Source: Moritella sp. Urea-trap-13
GTDB taxonomy: Bacteria > Pseudomonadota > Gammaproteobacteria > Enterobacterales > Moritellaceae
Length of the DNA stretch: 64,000 nucleotides
Direction of reading: 5' to 3'
NCBI RefSeq assembly: GCF_002836355.1
Contig: NZ_PJCA01000037.1
Coordinates: 62,001 to 126,000 of the forward strand
Positions 10,077 through 23,600 of the stretch are shown one piece after another. Numbering within the stretch: the stretch's first letter is position 1; every line of letters starts with the position of its first letter. The translations under genes and the position numbers were made by a program. The notes under the pieces are model-generated. The model did no database searches. It was not told where the DNA came from and saw nothing but the letters and a program-made list of their open reading frames with translations.

Positions 10077-10760
10077 TTAATGTAACTCAAACAGTTCACG
10101 GTAAATTAAAAAGCCCAAATTATCCAAGTCATGTAAAATGGCTTTATGTTGATTTGGGCTTTCTGCTACATAACTGACAACCCGCTCCAGCGCTTTTTTT
10201 TCGGTAGAATAGATCCCCGCAATCACCCGATATTTTAACAACCTCCCCGCTTGAGATACCCCCATACTATCTATGTGTGCAGTAACAATATAATCGGGTA
10301 ACACAGGCAGTTGATAAGCTTGTTGTAGCCAATAGCTTAATTGATAAACATCTCTGTCTAGCGCTCTAAACTTGCTGTTCACGTCACCATTAGCTAGAGC
10401 TAATTGATACCCTTGGCTATAACTAAAACGGCCGTTATCGGTCACAAGGCGATGCATGGCATGACTCATTTGCCAGGATACATCGGCAAAACCATTGTCC
10501 TTAAGACGTGATGATAGTTGCGGCGTATTAATTATTTGCTTACCGAAGGCTACTTTAAAGGATGTATAAAAAACCGTTTCTCGTTGTACTTTTACACCCG
10601 ATAAACCATGTATATCTGTAGGTAATAGAACAAATTTAGCGTCACTGGCAATAATCGGCAGGCCGTTATTGATAAATAATCTGGGGGTTGAGCATGCAGT
10701 AATAAATAATGTCACGCTAAGTGTAAGTAATAGCTTAATGAGATAACGAGTCAATAACAT
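10077..10760 (-). CDS. Uncharacterised lipoprotein between mutS and rpoS
   Basis: The product has about 227 residues. An N-terminal hydrophobic stretch ends in the lipobox ITAC, so Cys becomes the lipidated residue and the protein is probably membrane anchored. The start at 10760 follows AAGGAAGG; an ATG seven codons upstream would place that site inside the gene. After the lipobox the sequence is globular, with PDYIVTAHIDSMG and a C-terminal LDNLGFLIYRELFEL. I do not recognise a family. It lies downstream of rpoS on the same strand after 190 bp of AT-rich DNA, and its stop is 48 bp from the convergent mutS stop. It could be an accessory gene inserted at the mutS-rpoS junction, a known variable locus in enterobacteria. 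Confidence 0.7.
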   Translation of the reverse strand: MLLTRYLIKLLLTLSVTLFITACSTPRLFINNGLPIIASDAKFVLLPTDIHGLSGVKVQRETVFYTSFKVAFGKQIINTPQLSSRLKDNGFADVSWQMSHAMHRLVTDNGRFSYSQGYQLALANGDVNSKFRALDRDVYQLSYWLQQAYQLPVLPDYIVTAHIDSMGVSQAGRLLKYRVIAGIYSTEKKALERVVSYVAESPNQHKAILHDLDNLGFLIYRELFELH

Positions 10761-10926
10761 AACCTTCCTTAAACAATCCATGTTTGCAGAGGGTTACTAA
10801 AATACTAGAAATGGATGAGTAGTATGACTGGTTTTAATAAAATCAGTATAAAGACTGAATGAAGTACTAAGTATTAAGACTAGCTTAATTTTAATGACTA
10901 ACTACTCAATAACCATACTTACTATC

Positions 10927-10961
10927 ATTCTAAATTCTAAATTCTAAATTCTAAATTCTAA
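10927..10961. repeat. Five tandem copies of a 7-bp repeat overlapping the rpoS stop codon
   Basis: ATTCTAA is repeated five times without error (35 bp). Read on the minus strand, the last sense codons and the TAG stop of rpoS lie in the first copies. Because ribosomes enter from the rpoS side, copy-number change would normally alter only the 3' untranslated part. Confidence 0.95.
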
Positions 10962-11910
10962 ATAAAGCTTCGACCGATAAACCTTGCTGGGCAAGCACTT
11001 CTCGTAATCGTCGTAACGCTTCAACTTGAATCTGTCGGACACGCTCACGGGTTAAGCCAATTTCACGTCCTACATCCTCAAGCGTTGAAGCATCATAACC
11101 TAACAGCCCAAAACGCCTTGCCAGCACTTCTCGCTGTTTCGGGTTCAACTCTTCAAGCCAGCGCACAATACTAAATTTAATATCATCATTTTGAGTGCAG
11201 CTTTCCGGACCATCACCTTTATCATCCGATATAATGTCTAATAACGCTTTTTCAGAATCGCCACCGATCGGGGTATCAACCGAACTTATTCGTTCATTCA
11301 AACGTAGCATTTTACTGACATCAGCTACCGGTTTATCTAATTTATCAGCAATGTCTTCGGCGGTAGGTTCATGATCTAATTCGTGGGATAGTTCACGCGC
11401 AGCGCGCAGGTAAACATTAAGCTCTTTAACCACATGGATGGGTAAACGTATAGTGCGAGTTTGATTCATGATAGCGCGTTCAATGGTTTGTCGTATCCAC
11501 CATGTCGCATAAGTGGAAAAGCGAAAACCACGCTCGGGATCGAACTTCTCTACCGCCCGGATCAGACCCAAATTACCTTCTTCAATCAAGTCTAACAAGG
11601 CCAGTCCACGGTTATTATAACGTCTGGCTATTTTAACCACTAAACGCAAATTACTTTCAATCATACGTTTTCTGGCACTGGCATCGCCGCGTAATGAACG
11701 GCGCGCATAAAATACTTCTTCTTCTGCGGTTAGCAACGGTGAAAAACCGATCTCCCCAAGATAAAGCTGTGTGGCATCTAAGCTTTTAGCATCGTTAGGA
11801 ATGAGGTGTTCTTCGTCAAATTTTTCCATCCCTGGTCGTACTTTTTTAGCGTTATCAGATACTTCATTATCCGCAACGGTTGACTTATTTGCATCAGTTA
11901 TCTTGCTCAT
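10951..11910 (-). CDS. rpoS: RNA polymerase sigma factor RpoS (sigma-38)
   Basis: RpoS is the general stress and stationary-phase sigma factor. The 319-residue product has region 1.2 ([16 protein letters not shown]), region 2 with the core-binding and -10 recognition segments ([27 protein letters not shown]), region 3, and a region 4 helix-turn-helix ([19 protein letters not shown]). It ends VEALFRI. The ATG has GGAGG nine bases upstream. nlpD precedes it by 69 bp, as in most gammaproteobacteria, where the main rpoS promoter sits inside nlpD; I could not verify such a promoter here. The stop codon lies in a 7-bp tandem repeat. Confidence 0.99.
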   Translation of the reverse strand: MSKITDANKSTVADNEVSDNAKKVRPGMEKFDEEHLIPNDAKSLDATQLYLGEIGFSPLLTAEEEVFYARRSLRGDASARKRMIESNLRLVVKIARRYNNRGLALLDLIEEGNLGLIRAVEKFDPERGFRFSTYATWWIRQTIERAIMNQTRTIRLPIHVVKELNVYLRAARELSHELDHEPTAEDIADKLDKPVADVSKMLRLNERISSVDTPIGGDSEKALLDIISDDKGDGPESCTQNDDIKFSIVRWLEELNPKQREVLARRFGLLGYDASTLEDVGREIGLTRERVRQIQVEALRRLREVLAQQGLSVEALFRI

Positions 11911-11979
11911 TAAGAATTGCCTCCTGACTGCCGTAAATAGTTTATTAAGATTAGTCTAATAAACTACTTTCAGCCGGGC

Positions 11980-12924
11980 TTAACGCTTAGGCAAGTAGCG
12001 CATTGGGTTAACCGGTTTACCACGATAACGGATCTCAAAATACAACTCGGCACCTGAATTAGGTCCATTGTTACCCATAGTTGCGATCTTCTGACCAGCC
12101 TTAACCCATTGTTGCTCTTTCACTAATAGCTTCTGGTTGTAGGCATATGCGCTTAAGTAATCATCGTTATGTTTAATAATAATAAGGTTACCGTAACCAC
12201 GTAAACCATTGCCAGAATAAACCACTCGACCATTTTCAGCGGCAATGATATTGCGTCCCAATGAACCCGCAATGTTGACCCCTTGGTTACCAGACTTACT
12301 CGTCGAATAAGTACTAATTAATTTGCCTGACGCAGGCCAACTCCATTTTAGCTTGTTATTACTGACCACTACTTTTGGCTTCACGACCCTCACAGCTGGT
12401 TTAGCTTTCACGGGCGCTTTATATTTAGTCGGCGCTTTATGCTGCACAGGAGGGCTGGCTTTCGCGATAACCGTTTTGGTTTTCGCCGGTGTAACGAGTT
12501 GCTTTGACGGTGCTTTAATACTGGTTTTAGCCGTATTTTTATTGGAATTACTATTCGTTGTTTTAGCTACTTTCACCGGTGTCGGTTTTTTATAAACTGG
12601 CGCGGGTATTTTCCCTTGCAGTTTTAATACTTGGCCAGGGTAAATTTGATAAGGATCAGGGATCTGATTTAAGGCGGCTAAAAATTTAAAATCTTGATTA
12701 CTTCGCCATGCAATAGCGTACAGCGTTTCACCTTTGTTAACACGATAAGTCGGCGTCTTAATATGCGATCTGAGCTCTACTTTATAACCTTGAACACTGG
12801 TGACAGGCGCAGGGCTATGGTTGCCACTAGCGCAACCGACTAACTGTACTAACAGTAAATAAAACGCGATACGATGCCATTGGTTGCACCTGCGTACATT
12901 ACTTAATAGACTGTTGCTGACCAT
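11980..12924 (-). CDS. nlpD: NlpD, LysM/M23-like lipoprotein activator of cell-wall amidase
   Basis: In E. coli NlpD activates the amidase AmiC at the septum. The product from the ATG at 12924 has about 314 residues: a signal peptide with lipobox LVGC, a LysM domain (YRVNKGETLYAIAW to YPGQVLKL), a long Lys/Pro/Thr/Ala-rich linker, and a C-terminal M23-type domain. The M23 domain lacks the zinc ligands: the usual HxGxD position reads GVNIAG, so it should be an activator and not an endopeptidase. The preceding open frame extends into pcm, but an AGGTG site and the lipobox spacing favour this start. pcm is upstream and rpoS downstream. Confidence 0.95.
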   Translation of the reverse strand: MVSNSLLSNVRRCNQWHRIAFYLLLVQLVGCASGNHSPAPVTSVQGYKVELRSHIKTPTYRVNKGETLYAIAWRSNQDFKFLAALNQIPDPYQIYPGQVLKLQGKIPAPVYKKPTPVKVAKTTNSNSNKNTAKTSIKAPSKQLVTPAKTKTVIAKASPPVQHKAPTKYKAPVKAKPAVRVVKPKVVVSNNKLKWSWPASGKLISTYSTSKSGNQGVNIAGSLGRNIIAAENGRVVYSGNGLRGYGNLIIIKHNDDYLSAYAYNQKLLVKEQQWVKAGQKIATMGNNGPNSGAELYFEIRYRGKPVNPMRYLPKR

Positions 12925-12979
12925 CACTGCACCTGATTCCCTGATTCGATCTCCTTCGCATTTAATGCCGACAGTACAT

Positions 12980-13621
12980 TCACGCGAGCTCACCTTGCAC
13001 TAAAGGCACAAAGCGTACATTTTCAACATTCTGACTAGTATAGCTATCGCCATTACGAGTGATAACTTGTAATACTTGAGATTCGACACCTAATGGCAAA
13101 ATAAGTTGCCCACCATCAGCTAACTGCGTTAATAACGCTTGTGGTACGGCAGCTGGAGCAGCGGTAACTATTATCGCATCAAACGGCGCTTTACTTTGCC
13201 AACCTTGCCAGCCATCGCCGTATTTCATCATCACGTTGTGCAGATCCAGATTCTTTAGCCGCCGTTTAGCTTGCCATTGTAATGCTTGGATCCGTTCGAC
13301 CGAATAAACCCGTGGAAACACTTGCGCTAGAATAGCGGTTTGGTAACCCGAACCAGTGCCAATCTCCAGCACCCGTTGTGGACTGCTTTGCATCAACAGT
13401 TCCGTCATTCTCGCGACGATATAAGGCTGAGAAATAGTTTGCCCCGCCCCGATTGGCAGTGCTTGATTGCCCCATGCCTGCAAGGCAAACGCCTCTTCCA
13501 CAAAATAGTCACGTGGCGTATCCTGTATTGCAGTTAATACACTTTGGGCTCGGATCCCTTGTTGTTCAAGCAGCGATTTTATACGCTGCCCCGCTACGCC
13601 TGTATTACCCAGTTGGATCAT
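12980..13621 (-). CDS. pcm: Protein-L-isoaspartate O-methyltransferase
   Basis: Pcm methylates isoaspartyl residues to start repair of aged proteins, using S-adenosylmethionine. The product has 213 residues, with the family motifs [18 protein letters not shown] and the SAM-binding [16 protein letters not shown], then DAIIVTAAP and QLILPLG. Its ATG overlaps the truD stop as ATGA, indicating translational coupling. In E. coli and many relatives surE lies between truD and pcm; here it is gone and the two genes join directly. nlpD follows after 55 bp. Confidence 0.98.
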   Translation of the reverse strand: MIQLGNTGVAGQRIKSLLEQQGIRAQSVLTAIQDTPRDYFVEEAFALQAWGNQALPIGAGQTISQPYIVARMTELLMQSSPQRVLEIGTGSGYQTAILAQVFPRVYSVERIQALQWQAKRRLKNLDLHNVMMKYGDGWQGWQSKAPFDAIIVTAAPAAVPQALLTQLADGGQLILPLGVESQVLQVITRNGDSYTSQNVENVRFVPLVQGELA

Positions 13622-14673
13622 GCGGTTCCTGATTTAACTTCTTGGTCAAAATGACGAACAACGAATTTTTCTTCAATAAGCTCGCGTACTACGCTGGTCG
13701 CAAAACAACCCGATGGTAGATAGAAACTCACGGTTAAGCTATTTTCTGCTAACTCATAGTTAAAGTTTTGTGGGCGTAATATTAACGCTTTACGTTCTTG
13801 ACGCAGACCCGCTGCAACAAGACCTTCAAGCAATTCTGGATATTGCGCGATGATAGCGTCTTCAAATGCTAGCGCCTCATTCATGGCGCTGCTATTGCCC
13901 TTACCGACTAACGGTGCTGACAATTGTAAAGCACCTTGGGCAACACGCTCAATGATATCGTCAGTTAGCGTTTCTTCAGTAAAGAATGAATTTGAGCCTT
14001 GTAAAATTAAACAATCACCCGGCATTGGCGTTTGCCATTTTGCTTGGCTAATGCGTTCACTCACTACTTTGTTGAAGATCAAACTACGTGCAGCAGAAAT
14101 ATAAAAACTACGCTTATTACGGTCTCTAATTTTTTTGCCTGCAAACATCTCTTGTGCACAGACGATATTACTACCATTACGGCCAAAGCGTTGCTCACCA
14201 AAATAATTTGGCACACCGGTTGTTTTGATGTTTTCTAAACGTTCCGCAAGACCGTCAGTACTGCTCAAATCAGTCAATTTCAAGGTGAACTGGTTACCTT
14301 TAAGTGCACCAGTGCGCAGCTTTTTGTTATGACGGACAATTTTTAATACTTTAATCTGGTCAGTTTCAACAACTGAAAAATCCGGTGTTTCTTTACCCGG
14401 CATGTGAATACCAAACCATTGTTCGGTAATGGCATGGCGATCTTTAAGCCCGGCATAACTCACATGCTTATCGGCAACACCCGCTGCTTTTGCTAATGCA
14501 CGCGCGACATATTGGGTGTTTTCACCCTCTTTACGAATAGAGATAAAGATGTGTTCACCTTCACCAGTTAACTCAAAGCCGAGGTCTTCAATAACCACAA
14601 AATCGGCAGCTTCCTGCTTAATAAAACCCGTGATGGTAGGTTTACCGTATAAATATTCAAATTCAGGAAGCAT
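13618..14673 (-). CDS. truD: tRNA pseudouridine(13) synthase TruD
   Basis: TruD makes pseudouridine 13 in tRNA-Glu. The product has 351 residues from the ATG at 14673, placed by the ribosome site GGAGA five bases upstream and by the match of [11 protein letters not shown] to the E. coli N-terminus. The catalytic aspartate is in YAGLKDRHA, the equivalent of Asp80. Other landmarks are [23 protein letters not shown] and [15 protein letters not shown]. The C-terminus reads [14 protein letters not shown]. The stop overlaps the pcm start. A 132-bp AT-rich gap separates it from ispF upstream. Confidence 0.98.
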   Translation of the reverse strand: MLPEFEYLYGKPTITGFIKQEAADFVVIEDLGFELTGEGEHIFISIRKEGENTQYVARALAKAAGVADKHVSYAGLKDRHAITEQWFGIHMPGKETPDFSVVETDQIKVLKIVRHNKKLRTGALKGNQFTLKLTDLSSTDGLAERLENIKTTGVPNYFGEQRFGRNGSNIVCAQEMFAGKKIRDRNKRSFYISAARSLIFNKVVSERISQAKWQTPMPGDCLILQGSNSFFTEETLTDDIIERVAQGALQLSAPLVGKGNSSAMNEALAFEDAIIAQYPELLEGLVAAGLRQERKALILRPQNFNYELAENSLTVSFYLPSGCFATSVVRELIEEKFVVRHFDQEVKSGTA

Positions 14674-14805
14674 AGATATCTCCGTATTAGGATCAGTTTG
14701 CATTAATTGATTTTCACTTATTATGTATTTTTTATTATGCTATTTTTTTATCATTAATAGCTTATGTATGTTTCATTTAGTGTCTATATATTCTTCATTT
14801 ATTGT

Positions 14806-15285
14806 TTATGAGTTTTTCATTAATAGCACGACAGCTTCGCAGGCCACGCCTTCTTTACGGCCAGTGAACCCGAGTTTTTCGGTGGTAGTAGCTTTCACAT
14901 TCACTGTTGATATGTCGGTTTCAAGATCAGCACTTAATACTGCGCGCATAGCTTGAATATGCGGGGCGATCTTCGGGGCTTGGGCAATAATAGTGACATC
15001 TAAGTTGCCAATTCGATAACCCAATTCCTTCACTTTACTAAACACATCGCGTAATAAAATACGGCTGTCGATATTTTCAAATTCTGCCGATGTATCAGGG
15101 AAATGATGGCCAATATCACCAAGCGCGAGCGCGCCAAGTAAGGCATCACATATCGCATGTAAAGCGACATCACCATCAGAATGGGCCAGAAAACCTTGTT
15201 CATAAGGAATGGCGACACCGTTAATCATCACCGGGCCTGTATTACCAAATTTATGTACGTCAAAACCATGGCCAATTCTAAACAT
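14806..15285 (-). CDS. ispF: 2-C-methyl-D-erythritol 2,4-cyclodiphosphate synthase
   Basis: IspF closes the cyclodiphosphate ring in the non-mevalonate isoprenoid pathway. The 159-residue product matches the family length and shows the zinc-binding GHGFDVHKF, the substrate-loop motif [28 protein letters not shown] and the C-terminal [16 protein letters not shown]. ispD lies immediately upstream on the same strand, so the two consecutive steps are co-encoded. The 68-bp gap between them leaves room for an internal promoter, but a shared transcript is likely. Confidence 0.98.
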   Translation of the reverse strand: MFRIGHGFDVHKFGNTGPVMINGVAIPYEQGFLAHSDGDVALHAICDALLGALALGDIGHHFPDTSAEFENIDSRILLRDVFSKVKELGYRIGNLDVTIIAQAPKIAPHIQAMRAVLSADLETDISTVNVKATTTEKLGFTGRKEGVACEAVVLLMKNS

Positions 15286-15353
15286 TGTATCTCTTCCCTA
15301 TTTACGCTTCACGCGTGTTTTTAGTTATTACTCTTAATGATTGTTTTTAGTTA

Positions 15354-16043
15354 TTAACTCTGCGTTAGTTGCTGTAAAAACAGTGTTGCTAACGGCATGT
15401 CTTCTGGGCGGGTTATTTTAATATTATCTGCGCGACCAATCACCATTTTTGGCATTAAGCCTAATAACTCAATCGCGGATGCTTCATCGGTAATATTGCT
15501 CTGACCTGCTAAACCAGTGGTTAGCGCATCGGTCAGTAATTTAACCGGAAACATCTGTGGCGTTAACGCATGCCATAATAGCTCTCTGTCCACGGTGGCA
15601 ATAATATTACCTTGGGTATCAGTACGTTTCATCGTATCGCGAACCTGGCTACCAAGAATAGCACCGTGATCGGATGCCAGTGCAGCAATAATTAAATTAT
15701 CAATATCAGCGTGAGTAAGACAAGGTCGTGCGGCATCATGCACCAGTACCCAATTATAGGACTGACAGGCCTGTAATCCCGCTAATACCGAATCAGCACG
15801 TTCTTTACCACCATCAACACGGACAATGGCTGGGTTGTTGGCGATATCTAAATCGGCAAACCAGCCATCTTCAGGCCCCAATGCGACAACAACTTGAGTA
15901 ATACTAGGGTGGCTTAATAGCGCTGTTAACGTATGTTCAATAACGGTTTTATTTTCTAGCATTAAGTATTGCTTGGGAATATTCGCGCCCATACGTGCGC
16001 CAACACCCGCGGCTGGGACAACCGCAATAAATAGTTCAGTCAT
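15354..16043 (-). CDS. ispD: 2-C-methyl-D-erythritol 4-phosphate cytidylyltransferase
   Basis: IspD couples CTP to methylerythritol phosphate. The product has 229 residues. The N-terminal nucleotide-binding VVPAAGVGARMGANIPKQY contains the Arg and Lys that bind CTP. VLVHDAARPCLT and TDEASAIELLG are the other family motifs. It lies 9 bp after ftsB on the same strand, the usual ftsB-ispD-ispF order, so it is likely co-transcribed with both. Confidence 0.98.
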   Translation of the reverse strand: MTELFIAVVPAAGVGARMGANIPKQYLMLENKTVIEHTLTALLSHPSITQVVVALGPEDGWFADLDIANNPAIVRVDGGKERADSVLAGLQACQSYNWVLVHDAARPCLTHADIDNLIIAALASDHGAILGSQVRDTMKRTDTQGNIIATVDRELLWHALTPQMFPVKLLTDALTTGLAGQSNITDEASAIELLGLMPKMVIGRADNIKITRPEDMPLATLFLQQLTQS

Positions 16044-16052
16044 CTCTATCGC

Positions 16053-16337
16053 CTAGTTCTTATCATCGTCATTAATAATGCGGTAGAAGGTTTCCCCTTC
16101 TTTAATCATACCCAATTCATTACGGGTACGTTCTTCAATAGCATCGTTGCCATTACGTAGATCTAAGATTTCGTTTTTGAGTGCGGTATTACGTTCAATC
16201 AAAACTTGATTATTGGTGTGCTGGATATCGACTTCACGTTCGATTCGCTTGTAGTCCATCGCGCCGTTATTACCGGCAATAAAATGATAGAGCAATAAGC
16301 TGAGAATTAAGATTAATACAAAATAAAGCAGGCGCAT
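16053..16337 (-). CDS. ftsB: Cell division protein FtsB
   Basis: FtsB joins FtsL and FtsQ in the divisome. The product has about 94 residues: one N-terminal membrane helix (LLYFVLILILSLLLYHFI), a coiled coil rich in heptad hydrophobics (IEREVDIQHTNNQVLIER, NTALKNEILDLRNG), and the conserved IEERTRNELGMIKEGETFYR. I chose the ATG at 16337, with GGGA upstream; an ATG three codons earlier is possible. It starts the ftsB-ispD-ispF run after the eno terminator. Confidence 0.95.
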   Translation of the reverse strand: MRLLYFVLILILSLLLYHFIAGNNGAMDYKRIEREVDIQHTNNQVLIERNTALKNEILDLRNGNDAIEERTRNELGMIKEGETFYRIINDDDKN

Positions 16338-16403
16338 GACAATCATCCCGTAAATGAATCAGTTATTGTCACATATAATGCAGAGATTGGTTAGCGTATA
16401 GAT

Positions 16404-16433
16404 AAAAAAAACCCGCTAAGAAGCGGGTTTTTT
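16404..16433 (-). terminator. Terminator downstream of eno
   Basis: ACCCGCT and AGCGGGT form a stem with a 4-nt loop, extended by A and T runs. In the minus direction a run of U follows the stem, 29 bp after the eno stop. The flanking T run would also allow plus-strand termination. Confidence 0.9.
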
Positions 16434-16461
16434 AATCATTCAGAATTAACAGTTAAGCAAA

Positions 16462-17802
<1,341 letters not shown>

Positions 17803-17832
17803 TTACCGCGACACTAATATTAAAATCTCTGA

Positions 17833-19533
<1,701 letters not shown>

Positions 19534-19622
19534 TTATAAACAAATCCCCCTCATCCCACAATGTTGACAAGTATAGCATTGCCGTTTTTCCATAACTGTG
19601 CGGTAGATCATATGTTGTAATT

Positions 19623-20417
19623 TTATTTCACCTTCTGCCAAAATGACTCCATTTCTCTTATAGAACAGTCACTTAATGACTTACCATTCTGTAATGCAAG
19701 TACTTCTACCTGTCTAAATCTTTTTTCAAACTTTTCATTCGCCTTCCTGAGTGCTTGCTCAGGGTCTTGCTTTAAGTGACGAGTGACATTCACTACAGAG
19801 AACAACAGATCGCCTAATTCTTCTTCTAGTTTATCAGTATCAATGACCGCGGCATCGGCTTCTTCAACAACCTCATCAACCTCCTCGTAAACCTTTGATA
19901 ATGCTTGTTTATAATGTTCAAAATCAAACTTAACGTCGGCCGCTCGCTGCTGTATTTTAGCTGCTCTGACCAAGGCTGGTAATGCGTTCGGTATATTGTC
20001 TAATGCACTGTGCTGCACGGTATTTTTATGACTTTCTAAACGTTCTTTAGACTTCTGTTTTTGCCATGCGGCAACTATTTCAGATTCGGACTGTAGTTTT
20101 ATTTCACCAAAAACATGTGGATGACGCTGTATTAATTTCGCAGCGAGCTGCTGAATAACATCATCAAAGTTAAATAAGGCTTGTTCCTGACCAAGTTTAG
20201 CGTAATAAAGCACATGATAGAGTAAATCACCCAACTCTCCTTCGAGTCCTTTTAGATCATCATTTTCTATACTATCAACCACTTCATAGGCTTCCTCGAG
20301 GGTAAACTTAGTGATCGAAGCAAAATTCTGCTGTAAATGCCAAGGGCAACCTGTATCTGGGTTACGTAATTGCTCAACCATTTTACGTAAATCATTGATC
20401 GTGTACTTTTCTTTCAA
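19623..20417 (-). CDS. mazG: Nucleoside triphosphate pyrophosphohydrolase MazG
   Basis: MazG hydrolyses nucleoside triphosphates, and in E. coli is thought to lower ppGpp. The product has 264 residues with two MazG folds: the first has CPWHLQQNF and FTLEEAYEVVDSIENDD followed by LEGELGDLLYHV; the second has KVYEEVDEVVEEA and LEEELGDLLFSVVN. The EExxD metal motifs are intact in both. The start is a TTG with AGGA seven bases upstream; an ATG twelve codons in is the alternative. It lies between a signalling gene and pyrG; in E. coli it adjoins relA. Confidence 0.96.
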   Translation of the reverse strand: MKEKYTINDLRKMVEQLRNPDTGCPWHLQQNFASITKFTLEEAYEVVDSIENDDLKGLEGELGDLLYHVLYYAKLGQEQALFNFDDVIQQLAAKLIQRHPHVFGEIKLQSESEIVAAWQKQKSKERLESHKNTVQHSALDNIPNALPALVRAAKIQQRAADVKFDFEHYKQALSKVYEEVDEVVEEADAAVIDTDKLEEELGDLLFSVVNVTRHLKQDPEQALRKANEKFEKRFRQVEVLALQNGKSLSDCSIREMESFWQKVK

Positions 20418-20625
20418 AATAAATCCTATTAATGCAATTTTTCAGTAACATCTCGAGAGCTTGGCTCATTAGCTTAAATAAAGTCATAAACTGAGACTAA
20501 ACGATTTATGAGGGAGTATATAATGATATTCGTATATTTGCAGTGGTGTAATTAAATCTTCGAGGCGAGGTATATAACGCGCGACAAGCTACCTACAGGT
20601 GACTTATCGCGTGGGAGAGTGGCAA

Positions 20626-23600
20626 TTAAGCGGTCAATTTTTTATTCAAATCAGTTTCATCAATTTGTTGTGGTTGCAGATACTTATTTATATCGACCTC
20701 ATCTAATTGCTCAGGTTTCAGGTATTCTTGTGCATACTTAACGTGTGTACCACTTTGTAGAAATAGCTTGAATAACTCGATATCCAAATGTTGATCTAAG
20801 GCCATTTTGTACATGATGTCCACGGCAACGCTCACAGGTTTGGCTTTCTTATAAGGGCGGTCTGAAGCCGTTAACGCTTCAAAAATATCCGCAATCACCA
20901 AGATACGTTCTGGAATAGAAAGATCCTCTGCTGCTAGCTTACGGGGATAGCCAGTACCTTTCAGCGTTTCATGATGCGTTGACGCATAACGTGGGACGCG
21001 ACTTAATTCTGGTGGAAACGGTAGATTCTCTAACATTTTGATTGTGCTGATCATATGCTCGTTAATCTTGTATCTATCTTCCGGTGTTAATGTACCCCGA
21101 CTAATCGTTAAATTATAAATCTCGCCCAAATTATATTGATGCTCAGGTACATCCATTTTAATGCCGTGCTTAGGATCGAACTCAACGTTACGCTCACGCT
21201 TGATAATATGCTCAGGTTTATCAGACAGTAACTGTTCAACAGCAGGTAATATTGATGAGGCCGATACCTTAGCTAACTCTTCAACTGGAGAGAGTCCGAG
21301 ACGATCATCAAAATGACGTAACCAAGTTTGCGATGATAATGCTTTAACGCGCGCGATCTTGTCATTACTCATGAACTCACCACCAACATTTGAAGTGGCA
21401 ATAAATTCAAAGTCATCGGTTAGTTGCTGCTGTTTTGACACCAGTTCAGCATCTATCGTCACTTTATCTGCCGGTGTCGTCAATTGCTGTTTTAATGCTG
21501 TTATTTCAGCATCACGCCACAAAATTTCAAATCGAGCTCTGATCTCGTGAATACGATTGTAGTTAGTCTCTAATTTACTGCCTTTATCAACAATGTACTC
21601 AGGTGTGGTGATCTTGCCACAATCGTGTAACCAAGCGGCGATCCTAAACTCACGTTTCTCGTCTACATTGGTAAATTTAAAGTCTTTAAATAACCTTGAA
21701 TTAGACTGTTCAGCAGCTTCTGCCAGCATCATGCCAAGCTCAGGCACGCGATTACAATGGCCTGCGGTATACGGAGATTTATCATCAATGGCTTGAGCAA
21801 TAAGCTTAATAAAGGCTTCTAAAAATTCTTCTTGTGCTTCTTCATGTTTTTTCAATACCAATGACATCTCAGTGAACGACTTCGATAGTTCCCAAATTTC
21901 TTTAATACGAGTATCGACAATTTCGACTGAATCATATTCGCGATTTTTTATTTTCTGAGCTTGTAAACGTAACTGATAGATAGGGCGAACAATCGGCCCA
22001 CCAAATATCCATGCCAGTGGCAATATCAACAACATAATACTAATCGTGATACCAATCGATACCGCTACCCGCTTGGTGACGTCACTGTAGATAACTTCTT
22101 TGGGGATAATGACGGTGAAAAATTCGCTGGCATCAACATCGATCGGGCTAATATAGACAAATCGAGCTTGGCCATCAATCTGTCTTTCGATAATCTTGCC
22201 ATATAGATTTTTTTGCTTGGCCAATATTAATAACTCAGGATAAGGGATCATAATATCCCCGGTCATTAAACCTAGATTATCCATCCATTTACTTTTCAAC
22301 GCTTGACGCTGCGCTTGGCTAATATTACGGATTGCTAAGTTAATAATAGGAATTAATGCATCGTATTTAGGATTCAACACAATGTGAAACGTTGAAGAGT
22401 AACCTGCATTTAACGTTTTTACCTCTTGATGTAATTGCAGATCTTGATAGAAGTACTGCGTTAACCCAGCATTGAGTACCGCTCGACTATCAAGTAACGC
22501 ATATGTCTCGCCTAAAGCAACAGATTCAAAGCCCGCTTTTAGCGTTGGGTATTCAATCAATTCAACGCTAGGAAAGTCACGTCTTAGTAATGGCACAATA
22601 GACCAACCTGATGATATCGCAACTTTCTTCCCTTTCAGCTCGGCATAGCTACGTATGTCTGACCTATTGTCTTTGGTGACGAATGAAAAGGGTAAGTCGT
22701 ACAAAGGCTCAGAATAGATACCAACAATGTTACTTGCATTCGAATGTTGTAATGAATGTAAGCCATCGAGTGAACCATCTTTATATTTATTAACGAGCTC
22801 CGCCCACGAAAAACCATTAATAAACTCAAAATCAATTCCGGTCATATCTGCAATCAGCATCATGACGTCAATGGCATAGCCCTTGGGCTGTCCAGACGCG
22901 GTAAAATCAATCGGAGCCCAATCATTTTGATTCGACATTTTGATGGGCATGGTCGAGCTCAAGATACGTTCTTGCGCTGGACTTAAATCAAGTGGCTTAG
23001 CGACTGGTATTTTTATCTCATCATTATTTTTACGATTCGAGGCAATAACATCACCAGACTTAAGGTAAATAAATGATTCAACATCACTATTTTCGCCAAG
23101 GTTAAGCGCACTAACAGAAAGCTTTTTTGCAAGAGATGAAAGGACGATATCAATACCCAGAACATGGGTTTCTTTATTCCCCTGTTTCGATGTAAACGCC
23201 AAAGAGTAAGTTTGCCCAGTGATCTTTAAATGTTGAAATAAATAGGGTTTAGTTTTTGATACCACATCAAGGTTTGATGTTATATACCAAGGTCTTTCGG
23301 TGGGGAAGTAGTTACTTTTAGTCGCCTTTAACTCACGTAATAAAAATGCGTCATCATAATAATAAGTTTCACGAATACGTTGTTCTTTACTGCCGGTAAT
23401 TTTAATAACCACCCAACGGTCACTTTTTTCCGTGAGCAGTTTCTTTCGCACTAAAGGGGAAGAATTTAAGTTAATTACTTGATAAAAATTATTATCAGCA
23501 GAACCAATATAAATACTATAAAACAACGGATTATCTACCATTGATTCCGCTAATATATTACGGATATCAATCTCACCGGTGGCCATATCAACAGTACGGC

